A stretch of 64,000 bases of DNA from Pullichristensenella excrementipullorum (GCA_018713365.1 DVOU01000028.1:1-64000); one strand, 5' to 3'; shown: positions 49,980-60,515, numbered from the stretch's first letter. Numbers and translations: made by a program. The notes: generated by a model from the sequence alone, not told the origin.

Positions 49980-50669
49980 TCACAGCCGCCGCTTCATCTG
50001 CGCGATCTCGTAGCAGTTGGTGATGGTGGCGGCCTCGGCGCTCTCCAGCCGCTCGCGCGCGCCTGTCATGGCCGCGTCGAGCTTCTGCGCCGCCGCGAGC
50101 GTTTCCAGCGCCGCCCCGCGCGTCTCGCCCATGGCCGCGTCCAGCGCGCAAAGCCGCGTTTCCAGCGCCGCAAAGCGGCTGTCCGCGCCGCGCAACTGCC
50201 CGTCGAGCTGTTCGACCGAGGCGCTTATGGCCTGCAACGCCTCGCTTACGCGCGCCGCGTCCGCGCCGAGCGCTTCCAACGCCGCGTTCGCGCGCATCAC
50301 ATCCGCGCCGGTGGTCTTGAGCTGTTCGCCGCGCTTGGTCGCCTCTCCGCCCAGTTCGCTCAGGCGTCCGTTCGCCGCCAGCATGGCCGCTTCCAGCCGT
50401 TCAAGCCGGTCGCCGAGCGCTTCCAACAGTTCGCCGCCCTGCGTCAGCCGCCCGTCCAGCAGGGCCAGATGAGCCTCCAACTGCTCAAAGCGCGCCTCCA
50501 GCGCCGCCTGCGCGGTGGGGCGCTCTTCCGGCCGTTGCGCGCGCGCTTCCAGCGCGTTCACGCGCGTCTCCACCTGCCCGAGCTTTTTGTCCACGGCGTC
50601 CAGCCGCGCTTCCACGGCGGCCTTCAGGGAGCGTATCTCCGTCAGAATGAGCTTCACGCCTTCGCTCAT
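49980..50669 (-). CDS. Coiled-coil protein of unknown function (229 aa)
   Basis: This is an almost entirely helical heptad-repeat protein: MSEGVKLILTEIRSLKAAVE, EARLDAVDKKLGQVETRVNALE, LEARFEQLEAHLALLDGRL and so on to the C-terminal ITNCYEIAQMKRRL. No signal peptide or membrane segment is seen. It is rich in Ala, Glu and Arg, as expected for long coiled coils, and may form dimers. The start follows CCGGAGGTGCTTT. It lies 39 bp after the SRAP gene on the same strand, so they may be co-transcribed. No family is assignable because coiled coils match many. Confidence 0.75.
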   Translation of the reverse strand: MSEGVKLILTEIRSLKAAVEARLDAVDKKLGQVETRVNALEARAQRPEERPTAQAALEARFEQLEAHLALLDGRLTQGGELLEALGDRLERLEAAMLAANGRLSELGGEATKRGEQLKTTGADVMRANAALEALGADAARVSEALQAISASVEQLDGQLRGADSRFAALETRLCALDAAMGETRGAALETLAAAQKLDAAMTGARERLESAEAATITNCYEIAQMKRRL

Positions 50670-50708
50670 AAAGCACCTCCGGCTTTTGTATATCCTGCCG
50701 ATATTGTA

Positions 50709-51275
50709 TCATAGACGCGCGCCCGGGTCAAGCGCGCAGACGTCCGTCGCCGCCGCGCGCAAAAGCTCCGGCAGCGTTTTTTTCGCCTCCAGCCAGGCGC
50801 GGCGCAGCTCGCCGGAAAACAGCACCGGCATGCGCGGATGCACGCGCGCCGCCTCCGCCGTCGCCTCGCGGGTGAGGATGACAAAGCGCTTCTCCCCGTC
50901 CGCCCCGCGCCGCCACAGCCCGGCCATGTACACCGCGCCGCCCGGCCGGGTGAAGGCAAAGCGCTGATGGCCCGCCTCTTTGCCGCTCCACTCGTAGTAG
51001 CCGCTCGCGGGGAGCAGGCAGCGCCCCGCGCCGCGAAACAGGGGCTTTTCCTCCGCCGTCTCGCTGCGGGCATTGATGATGAGCCGCCCGCCGCCGCCCG
51101 GCGCAAAGCCCCAGCGCATCGCCTGTATGCGCCCGTCCGCCAGCGCCGGGGCGCGGTCGCCGGGGAAAATGTCGCCGCTCAATTTGGCGTCCTCGCCCCG
51201 CTCCCGCAGCGTTTGCAGAATGCGCGCAAAGGCCGCGTCCCAGGTGTCGTGGCCGAGAAAGTATCGCCCGCACAT
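50709..51275 (-). CDS. SRAP (HMCES/YedK) family protein (188 aa)
   Basis: The catalytic Cys is residue 2 of MCGRYF, which becomes exposed after Met removal and links to abasic sites in single-stranded DNA. Other family residues are Asn in LIINARSET (about 72-80), Glu in LLPASGYYEW (about 94-103) and His in ARVHPRMPVL. The start ATG follows AAAGGAGGGG; the longer in-frame start is rejected because Cys2 must be N-terminal. It protects DNA at abasic lesions and may respond to DNA damage, but no LexA box was confirmed. Confidence 0.95.
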   Translation of the reverse strand: MCGRYFLGHDTWDAAFARILQTLRERGEDAKLSGDIFPGDRAPALADGRIQAMRWGFAPGGGGRLIINARSETAEEKPLFRGAGRCLLPASGYYEWSGKEAGHQRFAFTRPGGAVYMAGLWRRGADGEKRFVILTREATAEAARVHPRMPVLFSGELRRAWLEAKKTLPELLRAAATDVCALDPGARL

Positions 51276-51297
51276 GCGCGTCCCCTCCTTTGCCCTT

Positions 51298-51326
51298 ATC
51301 ATACCATGTTTCCGGGGGCGCGTAAA
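51298..51326 (-). promoter_or_regulatory. Promoter of the SRAP gene
   Basis: On the minus strand: TTTACG (51321-51326), 17 bp, TATGAT (51298-51303). A dyad, TTAGT-TAAG-ACTAA, lies just upstream (51329-51342). Confidence 0.7.
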
Positions 51327-51478
51327 CATTAGTTAAGACTAACGTTAAGTTAAAATATAGACACGCCATATATATCTCCATATACCCAAATGCGGAAAAA
51401 TTATATACCGCAGGCCGTCCGGGGCGGCTTTGCGCCCAAACTGCGAAAAATCCCCTGCCTATTTTACGGATTTTCCCC

Positions 51479-51508
51479 TTGACCACAAATGAAACTTTGA
51501 AATATAAT
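51479..51508 (+). promoter_or_regulatory. Promoter of the malate/fumarate/Hdr-Flx cluster
   Basis: TTGACC (51479-51484), 18 bp, TATAAT (51503-51508), about 120 bp before the first gene, in an A+T-rich patch. No clear Rex (redox) operator was found by eye. Confidence 0.78.
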
Positions 51509-51632
51509 ATACATATAGGCATGTCTGCATGCCAGATCGCCATCTTCCCTGATCGGCGGTTTCCTACTATGATAAATAGCGGGGAACAACACACTTCATT
51601 TTGGGCTACGGGCTCAGAGAAAGGAAGCTGCT

Positions 51633-52583
51633 ATGAAGACCAAGATCACCGTCATCGGAGCGGGCAACGTCGGCTCCACCATCGCTTTCATGATGTCTGT
51701 CCAGCACACGGCGGACGAGGTCGTTATCGTCGACATCAATCAGGAGAAGGCTATGGGCGAGGCCATGGACATCCGTCAGGGCACGCCTCTGACCGCGCAG
51801 CCTGTGTCCGTCTACGCCGGCACCTACGAGAGCGCCGCCGGTTCGAACATCGTCATCATCACCTCCGGCATTCCGCGCAAGCCCGGTCAGACCCGCATGG
51901 ACCTTGCCCAGACCAACGTCAACGTCATCAAGGACATCGCCCCGCAGATCACCAAGTACTGCCCGGACGCCACCTATATCATCGTTTCCAACCCGGTGGA
52001 CATCCTCACCTACGTGTTCCACAAGGTGACGAACATCCCGCATGAGCGCATCATCGGCTCCGGCACGCTTCTGGACACCGCCCGCCTGCGCGCCCGCCTG
52101 GCCGAGTACCTGAACGTCAGCGAAAAGAACGTCCACGCCTACGTGTTCGGCGAGCATGGCGAGACTTCGTTCATCCCCTGGTCCATCGCCCAGGTCAGCA
52201 CCATCAAACTGCTTGAGTATAAGGACCTCATCAAGCTGCGCACCGGCATCCTCACCGACCTCGACTATGACGAGATCGAAAACTACATGCGCGCTTCCGG
52301 CGCCAAGATCATCAAGCGCAAGGGCGCGACCTATTACGCCATCGCCATGTCGGTCTGCGGCATTTGCGATTGCCTGTTCGGCTCCGTCAACGCCGTGGCC
52401 ACCGTCTCCTCGATGCTCAACGGCGAATACGGCATCGACGACGTCTGCCTGAGCCTGCCCATCCTCATCAGCGACGGCGAGATCCGCGGCCGCATCCTCC
52501 CGCGCCTGACCGACGCCGAGATGGAGAAGCTGCACGCCAGCGCCAACGCCCTGAAGAACGTCATCAATACGCTGACCATCTAA
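51633..52583 (+). CDS. LDH/MDH-family dehydrogenase (L-lactate dehydrogenase-like; probable malate specificity) (316 aa)
   Basis: The N-terminal Rossmann fold is ITVIGAGNVGSTIAFMM with Asp in VVIVDIN (NAD preference). The catalytic His is in GEHGETSF (about 180) and Arg/Asp in LLDTARLRARLA. At the substrate-specificity site, LDH position 102, the motif reads SGIPRKPGQTRMD, with Arg82 where lactate dehydrogenases have Gln; in this family Q102R favours oxaloacetate/malate. Automatic annotation would call it L-lactate dehydrogenase. It lies 94 bp before fumarase C, which supports malate. Confidence 0.9.
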   Translation: MKTKITVIGAGNVGSTIAFMMSVQHTADEVVIVDINQEKAMGEAMDIRQGTPLTAQPVSVYAGTYESAAGSNIVIITSGIPRKPGQTRMDLAQTNVNVIKDIAPQITKYCPDATYIIVSNPVDILTYVFHKVTNIPHERIIGSGTLLDTARLRARLAEYLNVSEKNVHAYVFGEHGETSFIPWSIAQVSTIKLLEYKDLIKLRTGILTDLDYDEIENYMRASGAKIIKRKGATYYAIAMSVCGICDCLFGSVNAVATVSSMLNGEYGIDDVCLSLPILISDGEIRGRILPRLTDAEMEKLHASANALKNVINTLTI

Positions 52584-52677
52584 AGCAAACAGCGCGATCG
52601 GCGGAGCCCACCGGCCCCGCCGGTCTTTCCGCGTTTTTCTGAACGCACGATTTCACCCGACGGAAGGAGCCACGAGC

Positions 52678-54048
<1,371 letters not shown>

Positions 54049-54165
54049 CGCAGGCTCGCCTGCGCTGAACGATGGCCCCGGCGGGCGCCCTTGTCCGCCG
54101 AGGCCATGGCACCCTTCGCCGGCCCATGGCCGCGCGAGAAAAACCACGCAAAAGGAGCATGCCCA

Positions 54166-54960
54166 ATGCGCTATTCTTACTACCCCGGATGCACGCTCAA
54201 GACCCGGGCCAAGGAGCTGGACAGGTATGCCCGCCTGTCCGCCGCCGCTCTGGGCGCGGAGCTTGAGGAGTTGCCGGAATGGCAGTGCTGCGGCGCGGTG
54301 TATCCCATGGCAAAGGATGAGATCGCCACGCGCCTGTCCGCCGTGCGCGCCCTGATGAGCGCCCGCGACCTTGGCACGACGCTCGTCACCGTTTGCTCGG
54401 CCTGCCACAACGTCCTCAAGCGCGCCAACGAGGATCTCAAGGCGGATGAGAATTTCCGCACCAAGGTCAACAACTACGTCGCCCCCGAAGTCCCTTACGC
54501 GGGGGAAGCGAAGGTCATCCACTATCTGGAGATGCTGCGCGACGAGATCGGCTTCGACGCCGTCAAGGAAAAGGTCGTCAATTCCTTCAAGGGCAAGAAG
54601 ATCGCCGCCTACTACGGCTGTCTGCTTCTGCGCCCCGGCAAGGTCATGGCCTTTGACGACCCGGAGAACCCCCGCGTCATCGAGGATTTCATCGCCTCCA
54701 TCGGCGCCACCCCCGTCCTCTACGGCCAGCGCAACGAGTGCTGCGGCGCCTACGTGACGCTGGAGGACAAGCCGCAGGCGCAAAAGAGCGCCAAGCGCAT
54801 CCTCGATTCCGCCAAGGCCGCGGGCGCGGAGATGATCGTCACCGCCTGCCCGCTGTGCATGTACAACCTCACGGCCAACGCGCCCGAGGGCGCGGTGCCG
54901 GTCAAGTACTTCACCGAGCTTCTCGCCGAGGCTCTGGGCGTAAAGGAGGTCCAGGCATGA
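54166..54960 (+). CDS. hdrB: HdrB-like subunit (heterodisulfide reductase B, two CCG domains) (264 aa)
   Basis: Both CCG motifs are intact: C9, C41-C42, C77/C80 (YPGC, QCCGAVYP, CSAC) and C152, C192-C193, C228/C231 (YGCLL, ECCGAYV, CPLC). In methanogen HdrB these bind two non-cubane [4Fe-4S] clusters that cleave the CoM-S-S-CoB disulfide. Bacteria that lack these coenzymes use another substrate. The ATG is behind AAAAGGAGCATGCCC; a longer frame is rejected. It overlaps hdrC by 4 bp. Here it probably passes electrons to a fumarate-reductase-like pair. Confidence 0.95.
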   Translation: MRYSYYPGCTLKTRAKELDRYARLSAAALGAELEELPEWQCCGAVYPMAKDEIATRLSAVRALMSARDLGTTLVTVCSACHNVLKRANEDLKADENFRTKVNNYVAPEVPYAGEAKVIHYLEMLRDEIGFDAVKEKVVNSFKGKKIAAYYGCLLLRPGKVMAFDDPENPRVIEDFIASIGATPVLYGQRNECCGAYVTLEDKPQAQKSAKRILDSAKAAGAEMIVTACPLCMYNLTANAPEGAVPVKYFTELLAEALGVKEVQA

Positions 54961-55346
54961 GCGGACATACGAATCTGAAAGACACCGTGCTGGAGATCAG
55001 CGGCGTCAATCCCCGCAAGTGCATGCAGTGCGGCAAGTGCTCGGGAACCTGCCCGGCTTACGGCGAGATGGAGTACCATCCGCATCAGTTCGTCACCATG
55101 GTCGATCGCGGCCAGATCGAAAAGCTGATGGCCTCGCCCTCTTTGTACCGCTGCCTTGCCTGTATGGCGTGTCTGGAGCGATGCCCGCGCGGCGTTGAGC
55201 CGGCCAAACTGGTCGAGGCCGTGCGCCTGCTCGTCATCCGCCAGCAGGGACAAAACCACATGACCGGCGACGACATCCCGGCAAAGCTCGATCCCGAGCT
55301 TCCCCAGCAGGCGATCGTCGCGGCCCTGCGCAAGTACGGCAAATAG
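54957..55346 (+). CDS. hdrC: HdrC-like subunit, two [4Fe-4S] clusters (129 aa)
   Basis: The ferredoxin-like protein has CMQCGKCSGTCP (C22/25/28/32) and CLACMACLERCP (C66/69/72/76), the two clusters that wire HdrA to HdrB. The ATG overlaps the hdrB stop (ATGA). A longer in-frame start inside hdrB is rejected. The length is shorter than methanogen HdrC (about 190 aa), but the cluster-binding core is complete. It is followed after 15 bp by hdrA. Confidence 0.95.
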   Translation: MSGHTNLKDTVLEISGVNPRKCMQCGKCSGTCPAYGEMEYHPHQFVTMVDRGQIEKLMASPSLYRCLACMACLERCPRGVEPAKLVEAVRLLVIRQQGQNHMTGDDIPAKLDPELPQQAIVAALRKYGK

Positions 55347-55361
55347 AGGAGAGATACGACT

Positions 55362-57359
55362 ATGCAGAAAATCGGCGTCTTTGTTTGCTGGTGCGGAAGC
55401 AACATCGCGGGCACGGTGGACGTGCATGCGGTTGCCGAGGCCATGAAGAACGTTCCGGGCGTCGTCTACGCCACGGATTATCAGTATATGTGTTCCGAGG
55501 TCGGCCAGCAGAAGATCCGCGATGCCATCGCGGAATACGGCCTGACCGGCGTCGTGGTATGCTCCTGCTCGCCGCGCATGCACGAGGCCACCTTCCGCAA
55601 GACCGCGGAAAAGGCCGGGCTCAACCCCTACATGGTGGAGATCGCCAACATCCGCGAGCAGTGTTCCTGGATCCACAAGGATAAGGAAGTCGGCACCGAG
55701 AAGGCCATCACCCTTGCCAAGGCCGCGGTGGCCAAGGTGCTGAAAAACGCGCCGCTCACCGCCGGCACCAGCCCCGTCATCAAGCGCGCGCTGGTCATCG
55801 GCGGCGGCATCGCCGGCATCCAGACCGCGCTGGACATCGCCGACGCGGGCTTCGAGGTGGACATCGTGGAAAAATCGCCCACCATCGGCGGCCGCATGGC
55901 GCAACTGGACAAGACCTTCCCGACTTTGGACTGCGCGGCCTGCATCCTCACCCCGAAGATGGTGGACGCCGCCCAGAGCGAGAAGATCGACATCATCTCC
56001 TACGCCGAGGTCGAAAAGGTCTCCGGCTTCGTGGGCAACTTCACCGTCACCATCCGCAAAAAGGCGCGCTATGTGGACACCACCAAGTGTACCGGCTGCG
56101 GCGCGTGCATGGAGAAATGCCCCTCCCGCAAGGGCAAGAACGAGTTCAACATGGGCCTGAACACGCGCACGGCCATCTATATCCCGTTCGCACAGGCCAT
56201 CCCCAACGTCGCCTGCATCGATCCCGAGCAGTGCATCAAGCTCAGGACCGGCAAGTGCGGCCTGTGCGAAAAGGTCTGCACCGCGGGCGCCATCGACTAC
56301 AAGCAGCAGGATGAGGTCATCGAGCGCCAGTACGGCGCCATCGTCGCCGCCACGGGCTTCAAGCCCATCGACCTTGACGGCTTTGATGAGTACGGCTACA
56401 ACACCTGCAAGGACGTCGTCACCTCTCTGGAGTTCGAGCGCATCATGAACGCCGCCGGCCCCACCAAGGGCCAGCTTGTGCGCCCCTCCGACGGCGAGCA
56501 TCCGCATGAGATCGTCTTTATCCAGTGCGTCGGCTCCCGCTGCTCGGACGACGCTGGCAAGGGCAAGCCCTACTGCTCGAAGATCTGCTGCATGTACACC
56601 GCCAAGCACGCCATGCTCGTGCGCGACAAGTACCCGGATGTCAACGTCCACATTTTCTACATCGACGTGCGCACCCCCGGCAAGAACTTCGACGAGTTCT
56701 ACCGCCGCGCGGTGGAGCAGTACGGCGTGGAGTACATCAAGGGCATGGTCGGCAAGGTCTGGGAGCAGGACGGCAAATTGATGGTGCAGGGCAGCGACCT
56801 GATCAACAACGAGCAGCGCCTCATCGCCGCCGACATGGTGGTGCTGGCCGCGGCCATCGAGCCCAACCCCGGCGCGCGCGATCTGGCGACGATGCTGACC
56901 GCCTCCATGGACACCAATGATTTCTTCACCGAGGCGCATCCCAAGCTCCGCCCCGTGGAGAGCCCGACCGCCGGCGTGTTCCTCTCCGGCGTCTGCCAGG
57001 GCCCCAAGGACATTCCGGAAACCGTGGCCCAGGCGGGCGCGGCGGCCTCGAAGGTCATCGGCCTTCTGGCCAAGGATCATCTGGTCACCAACCCCTGCGT
57101 GGCCCATTCCAACGAGCTTCTGTGCAACGGCTGCTCGCAGTGCGAGAAGGTCTGCCCCTACGGCGCCATCACCTACGTGGACAAGGAAGTCCGCGGCCCC
57201 GGCGTGCGTGAGGTTCGCCGCATCGCCCAGGTCAACGAGGCCGTCTGCCAGGGCTGCGGCGCCTGCACCGTGACCTGCCCGTCCGGCGCGATGGACCTCA
57301 AGGGCTTCGCCAACCGACAGATCATTGCGGAGGTGGACGCGATATGCAAAGCACAGTAA
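55362..57359 (+). CDS. hdrA: HdrA-like subunit: FAD plus multiple Fe-S clusters (665 aa)
   Basis: Layout: an N-terminal Cys-rich region (CWCGS, C9-C11; VCSCSPR, C67-C69), a thioredoxin-reductase-type FAD domain with VIGGGIAGIQTAL (about 145-157), and inserted ferredoxin motifs CTGCGACMEKCP (C243-C253) and a set near 285-306. Two C-terminal [4Fe-4S] motifs close it, CNGCSQCEKVCP and CQGCGACTVTCP. HdrA is the electron-bifurcating flavoprotein of the Hdr family. The size is typical of bacterial HdrA. It overlaps flxD by 16 bp. No selenocysteine is needed. Confidence 0.97.
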   Translation: MQKIGVFVCWCGSNIAGTVDVHAVAEAMKNVPGVVYATDYQYMCSEVGQQKIRDAIAEYGLTGVVVCSCSPRMHEATFRKTAEKAGLNPYMVEIANIREQCSWIHKDKEVGTEKAITLAKAAVAKVLKNAPLTAGTSPVIKRALVIGGGIAGIQTALDIADAGFEVDIVEKSPTIGGRMAQLDKTFPTLDCAACILTPKMVDAAQSEKIDIISYAEVEKVSGFVGNFTVTIRKKARYVDTTKCTGCGACMEKCPSRKGKNEFNMGLNTRTAIYIPFAQAIPNVACIDPEQCIKLRTGKCGLCEKVCTAGAIDYKQQDEVIERQYGAIVAATGFKPIDLDGFDEYGYNTCKDVVTSLEFERIMNAAGPTKGQLVRPSDGEHPHEIVFIQCVGSRCSDDAGKGKPYCSKICCMYTAKHAMLVRDKYPDVNVHIFYIDVRTPGKNFDEFYRRAVEQYGVEYIKGMVGKVWEQDGKLMVQGSDLINNEQRLIAADMVVLAAAIEPNPGARDLATMLTASMDTNDFFTEAHPKLRPVESPTAGVFLSGVCQGPKDIPETVAQAGAAASKVIGLLAKDHLVTNPCVAHSNELLCNGCSQCEKVCPYGAITYVDKEVRGPGVREVRRIAQVNEAVCQGCGACTVTCPSGAMDLKGFANRQIIAEVDAICKAQ

Positions 57360-57784
57360 AGGAGTTCAAGCCCCTCATCGTGGCCTTCTGCTGCAACTGG
57401 TGCAGCTATGCGGGCGCTGATCTGGCCGGCTCCAGCCGCCTGAGCTATCCCGCGGATGTGAAGATCATCCGCGTGCCCTGCTCCTGCCGCGTGAATCCGT
57501 TGTTCATCCTGCGCGCCTTCCAGCGCGGGGCCGACGGCGTGATCCTCTGCGGCTGCCATCCGGGCGACTGCCACTATACCAGCGGCAACTACTATGCCCG
57601 CCGCCGCATGACGCTTCTGTTCAGCATGCTGGACTATCTGGGCGTCGACCGCCGCCGCGTGCGCGTGGAGTGGGTCTCCGCCGCCGAGGGCGCGCGCTTC
57701 GCCAGCGTCATGAACGACTTCGCCGCCACCATCCACGAGCTGGGTGAGAATGTGAAGCTGGAGGATCTGAGATGCAAGCAGTAG
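57344..57784 (+). CDS. flxD: MvhD/FlxD-like Fe-S subunit (146 aa)
   Basis: This is the MvhD family (PF02662-type): FCCNWCSYAGADLAG (about residues 15-29), VPCSCRVNP, and LCGCHPGDCHYTSGN. The five to seven Cys bind a [2Fe-2S] cluster that hands electrons to HdrA in Hdr-Mvh and Hdr-Flx complexes. It overlaps hdrA and flxC. With FlxA-C it forms the NADH-oxidising Flx module known from Desulfovibrio and many anaerobes. Confidence 0.92.
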   Translation: MQSTVKEFKPLIVAFCCNWCSYAGADLAGSSRLSYPADVKIIRVPCSCRVNPLFILRAFQRGADGVILCGCHPGDCHYTSGNYYARRRMTLLFSMLDYLGVDRRRVRVEWVSAAEGARFASVMNDFAATIHELGENVKLEDLRCKQ

Positions 57785-58644
57785 CTGAAAAAGTCATCGC
57801 GCGCGCAAAAGAGCTCCTCGCCTCCGGCGAAGTGCAGCGCGTTCTGGGCTGGGAAAAGGGCGAGTTCGATTACGAGCGCACCCCCGCCCTGTTTGAACAA
57901 GGCAACATCGACAAATTGGTCTACGACAAATTCTGCGCGGCCAACCTCTCCAAGAAACTGGTCGAGGTTTCCAAGCTGGAGGGCAAGACGCTGGCGCTGA
58001 TCAAGCCCTGCGATTCTCTGAGCCTCAACCAGCTCCTCTGCGAGCACCGCGTCAAGCGCGAGAACATCTACGTGCTGGGCGTGGGCTGCAAGGGAATGGA
58101 GGGCAAGGACGGCCTGTGCATGAAGTGCGAGTTCTGCAAGGGCAAGACCTTTGCCATCTCTGATGAAGTCATCGACGACGAATCCTGCCGCGAGGTGCCC
58201 CAAAGCGACCGCTTCGCCGCTGTGCGCGAACTGGAGGAAAAGACCCCCGAGGAGCGCTACGCCTTTTGGCGCAGCGAGCTTTCCAAGTGCATCCGCTGCA
58301 ACGCCTGCCGCAACGTCTGCCCGGCCTGCACGTGCATCAAGTGCGTGTTTGACAACCCGGATTCCGGCGTCGCCGCCAAGGCCAACGTCGATACCTTCGA
58401 GGAGAACCAGTTCCACATCATCCGCGCCTTCCACGTGGCCGGCCGCTGCACGGACTGCGGCGAGTGTTCGCGCGTGTGCCCGCAGGGCATCCCGCTGCAC
58501 CTTTTGAACCGCAAGTTCATCAAGGACATGGACACGCTCTATGGCGACTATCAGGCCGGCGAGGACGCCGAGGCGCGCCACCCGCTCATCAACTTCACCA
58601 AGGCCGACGCGGAGCCTTCCGTCGTCCTGAACAGGGGGGAATAG
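57772..58644 (+). CDS. flxC: FlxC-like 4Fe-4S protein (290 aa)
   Basis: The N-terminal domain is FrhB/4Fe-4S-like, with a CDSLSLNQLL and GLCMKCEFCKGK segment. A ferredoxin part follows, CIRCNACRNVCPACTCIKC and CTDCGECSRVCPQG (two clusters), with a short C-terminal tail (EAEARHPLINF-like). The family occurs between FlxB and FlxD genes in Flx-Hdr clusters. It overlaps flxD by 13 bp and ends 1 bp before flxB. Its role is electron relay within the Flx module. Confidence 0.86.
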   Translation: MQAVAEKVIARAKELLASGEVQRVLGWEKGEFDYERTPALFEQGNIDKLVYDKFCAANLSKKLVEVSKLEGKTLALIKPCDSLSLNQLLCEHRVKRENIYVLGVGCKGMEGKDGLCMKCEFCKGKTFAISDEVIDDESCREVPQSDRFAAVRELEEKTPEERYAFWRSELSKCIRCNACRNVCPACTCIKCVFDNPDSGVAAKANVDTFEENQFHIIRAFHVAGRCTDCGECSRVCPQGIPLHLLNRKFIKDMDTLYGDYQAGEDAEARHPLINFTKADAEPSVVLNRGE

Positions 58645-58645
58645 C

Positions 58646-59671
58646 ATGCTGAAGCTGAAAACTGCCAACGCGGACGCGCTGTACTCCCGCATCAGCGATT
58701 CCGCGAAGCTCTACCTGCCGGTGAAGCGCGCCGGTCAGGTCAACTACGACCTCTGGGAAAGCGGCTGTGAAGTCACGCTTGGGGAAATGACCGTCAAGTC
58801 CCCCAAGGATTTGTTCTTCCCCCAGAGCGAGGATCTCATGGCGTTCCGCGTCTCGGGCAAGAGCATCGAGATCGAGAACCCCGAACTTCCCACCGAGCCG
58901 TTCGTGCTCTTCGGCGTGCGCGCCTGCGACGCCCGCAGCTTCGACGTGCTCGACCGCGTCTTCCTCTCCGACCCCGTGGACAGCTACTATGAGGCCCGCC
59001 GCAACTGCGGCACCGTGGTTTCCCTGGGCTGCCTCGAGCCTCTGCGCGAGACCTGCTTCTGCTCCGTGTTCGGCATCGACCTTGCCGAGCCGGAAGGCGA
59101 CGTGCAGGCCTGGGTGCTGGGCGACGAGATGTACTTGAATGCCAAGACCGAAAAGGGCGAAAAGCTGCTTTCCGCCGTCAAGGACCTCTGCGAGGAGACG
59201 GACGGCGCGCCGCTTGCCGCCGCCAAGGACGAGGCCCGCGCCAAGATGGCGAAAAACCCGCTTGCCGACCTCGACCTCACCGGCTTTGACGGCGAGCACA
59301 TGATGGAGAAGTTCAACGCCCCCGAGTGGAAGGACCTCTATCAGGCCTGCCTGGGCTGCGGCACCTGCACGTTCGTCTGCCCCACCTGCCAGTGCTACGA
59401 CATCCGCGATTTTGATACCGGGCACGGCATCCAGCGCTACCGCTGCTGGGACAGCTGCATGTATTCCGACTTCACGATGATGGCTGCGGGCACCAACCGC
59501 AAGACGCAGATGGAGCGCTTCCGTCAGCGCTTCATGCACAAGCTGGTGTACTTCCCCGCCAACAACGAGGGCATGTACTCCTGCGTCGGCTGCGGCCGCT
59601 GCGTCAGCAAGTGCCCGATGCACCTGCACATCGCCAAGGTGATCCGCACGCTGGGAGGGAAGAAACAATGA
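58646..59671 (+). CDS. flxB: FlxB-like 4Fe-4S protein, AsrA-related (341 aa)
   Basis: The protein is related to subunit A of anaerobic sulfite reductase. An N-terminal domain has FVLFGVRACDARSFDVLDRVF (about 91-111). Two [4Fe-4S] motifs follow, CLGCGTCTFVCPTCQC (about 232) and CVGCGRCVSKCPMHLH near the end. A Cys pair in RETCFCSVFG may bind another centre. The stop overlaps flxA by 4 bp. In Flx complexes it links the FAD subunit to FlxC/FlxD. Confidence 0.9.
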   Translation: MLKLKTANADALYSRISDSAKLYLPVKRAGQVNYDLWESGCEVTLGEMTVKSPKDLFFPQSEDLMAFRVSGKSIEIENPELPTEPFVLFGVRACDARSFDVLDRVFLSDPVDSYYEARRNCGTVVSLGCLEPLRETCFCSVFGIDLAEPEGDVQAWVLGDEMYLNAKTEKGEKLLSAVKDLCEETDGAPLAAAKDEARAKMAKNPLADLDLTGFDGEHMMEKFNAPEWKDLYQACLGCGTCTFVCPTCQCYDIRDFDTGHGIQRYRCWDSCMYSDFTMMAAGTNRKTQMERFRQRFMHKLVYFPANNEGMYSCVGCGRCVSKCPMHLHIAKVIRTLGGKKQ

Positions 59672-60501
59672 ACAACAACGCTCTGATCCCCACCATCGGC
59701 GTGGTGACGTCCATCCGCCGCGATACGCCGGACGTCAAGACCTTCACGGTCGTGCGCGCGGACACGGGCACGGGCGTGTGCTTCAAGCACATGCCGGGCC
59801 AGTGCGCCATGCTGTCCATTCCGGGCGTGGGCGAGGCGATGTTCTCCATCACCTCGTCGCCCACCTGCACCGACCACATGGAGTTCTCCATCAAAAAGTG
59901 CGGCTGCCTGACCGAATGGCTCCACCAGATGGACGTCGGCCAGCAGATCACCGTGCGCGGCCCCTACGGAAACGGCTTCCCCGTGACCACGGAGCTCAAG
60001 GGCAAGGACCTTCTGTTCATCGCCGGCGGCATCGGCCTTGCGCCTTTGCGCAGCGTGATCGAATACATGCTGGCCAACCGCGAGGACTACGGCCACATCG
60101 ACATCGTCTACGGCTCCCGCTCCAAGGACGACCTTGTGGACATAGACATCATCCGCGATGTGTGGATGAAGGCCCCGAATGTGGACGTGCACCTGACCAT
60201 CGACCGCCCGCAGGAGGGCTGGGACGGCCACGTCGCCTTCGTTCCCACCTATGTCAAGGAGCTGGGCTTTGACCCGAACAAGACGGTGCTGGTCTGCGGC
60301 CCGCCGATTATGATCAAGTTCGTCCTGCAGGCGCTGGGCGAATTGGGCTTTGAAAAGACGCAGGTCTACACCACGATGGAGCTTCGCATGAAGTGCGGCG
60401 TGGGCAAGTGCGGCCGGTGCAACATCGGCTCCAAGTACGTCTGCAAGGACGGCCCCGTCTTCCGCTTTGACCAGCTCGACGAGCTGCCGGACGAATACTG
60501 A
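59668..60501 (+). CDS. flxA: FlxA-like FAD/NAD(P)-binding oxidoreductase, AsrB-related (277 aa)
   Basis: The ferredoxin-NADP reductase fold is seen: MPGQCAMLSIPGVGEAMFS binds FAD, GPYGNGFPV the pyrophosphate, GGIGLAPLRSVIEYML binds NAD(P) (about 118-133), and CGPPIMIKFVLQAL ends the NAD domain. The C-terminal CGVGKCGRCNIG and a further Cys in YVCKDG bind a [2Fe-2S] cluster. This is the entry point for NADH electrons. The ATG overlaps flxB; the longer in-frame start at 59611 is rejected. Confidence 0.93.
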   Translation: MNNNALIPTIGVVTSIRRDTPDVKTFTVVRADTGTGVCFKHMPGQCAMLSIPGVGEAMFSITSSPTCTDHMEFSIKKCGCLTEWLHQMDVGQQITVRGPYGNGFPVTTELKGKDLLFIAGGIGLAPLRSVIEYMLANREDYGHIDIVYGSRSKDDLVDIDIIRDVWMKAPNVDVHLTIDRPQEGWDGHVAFVPTYVKELGFDPNKTVLVCGPPIMIKFVLQALGELGFEKTQVYTTMELRMKCGVGKCGRCNIGSKYVCKDGPVFRFDQLDELPDEY

Positions 60502-60515
60502 TGGAGGGCTGAACC

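Noticed and set aside
51329..51360. Rex redox-regulator site before the malate/fumarate cluster
   Set aside because: The TTAGT/ACTAA dyad and nearby GTTAA strings do not match the Rex operator and lie closer to the SRAP promoter.
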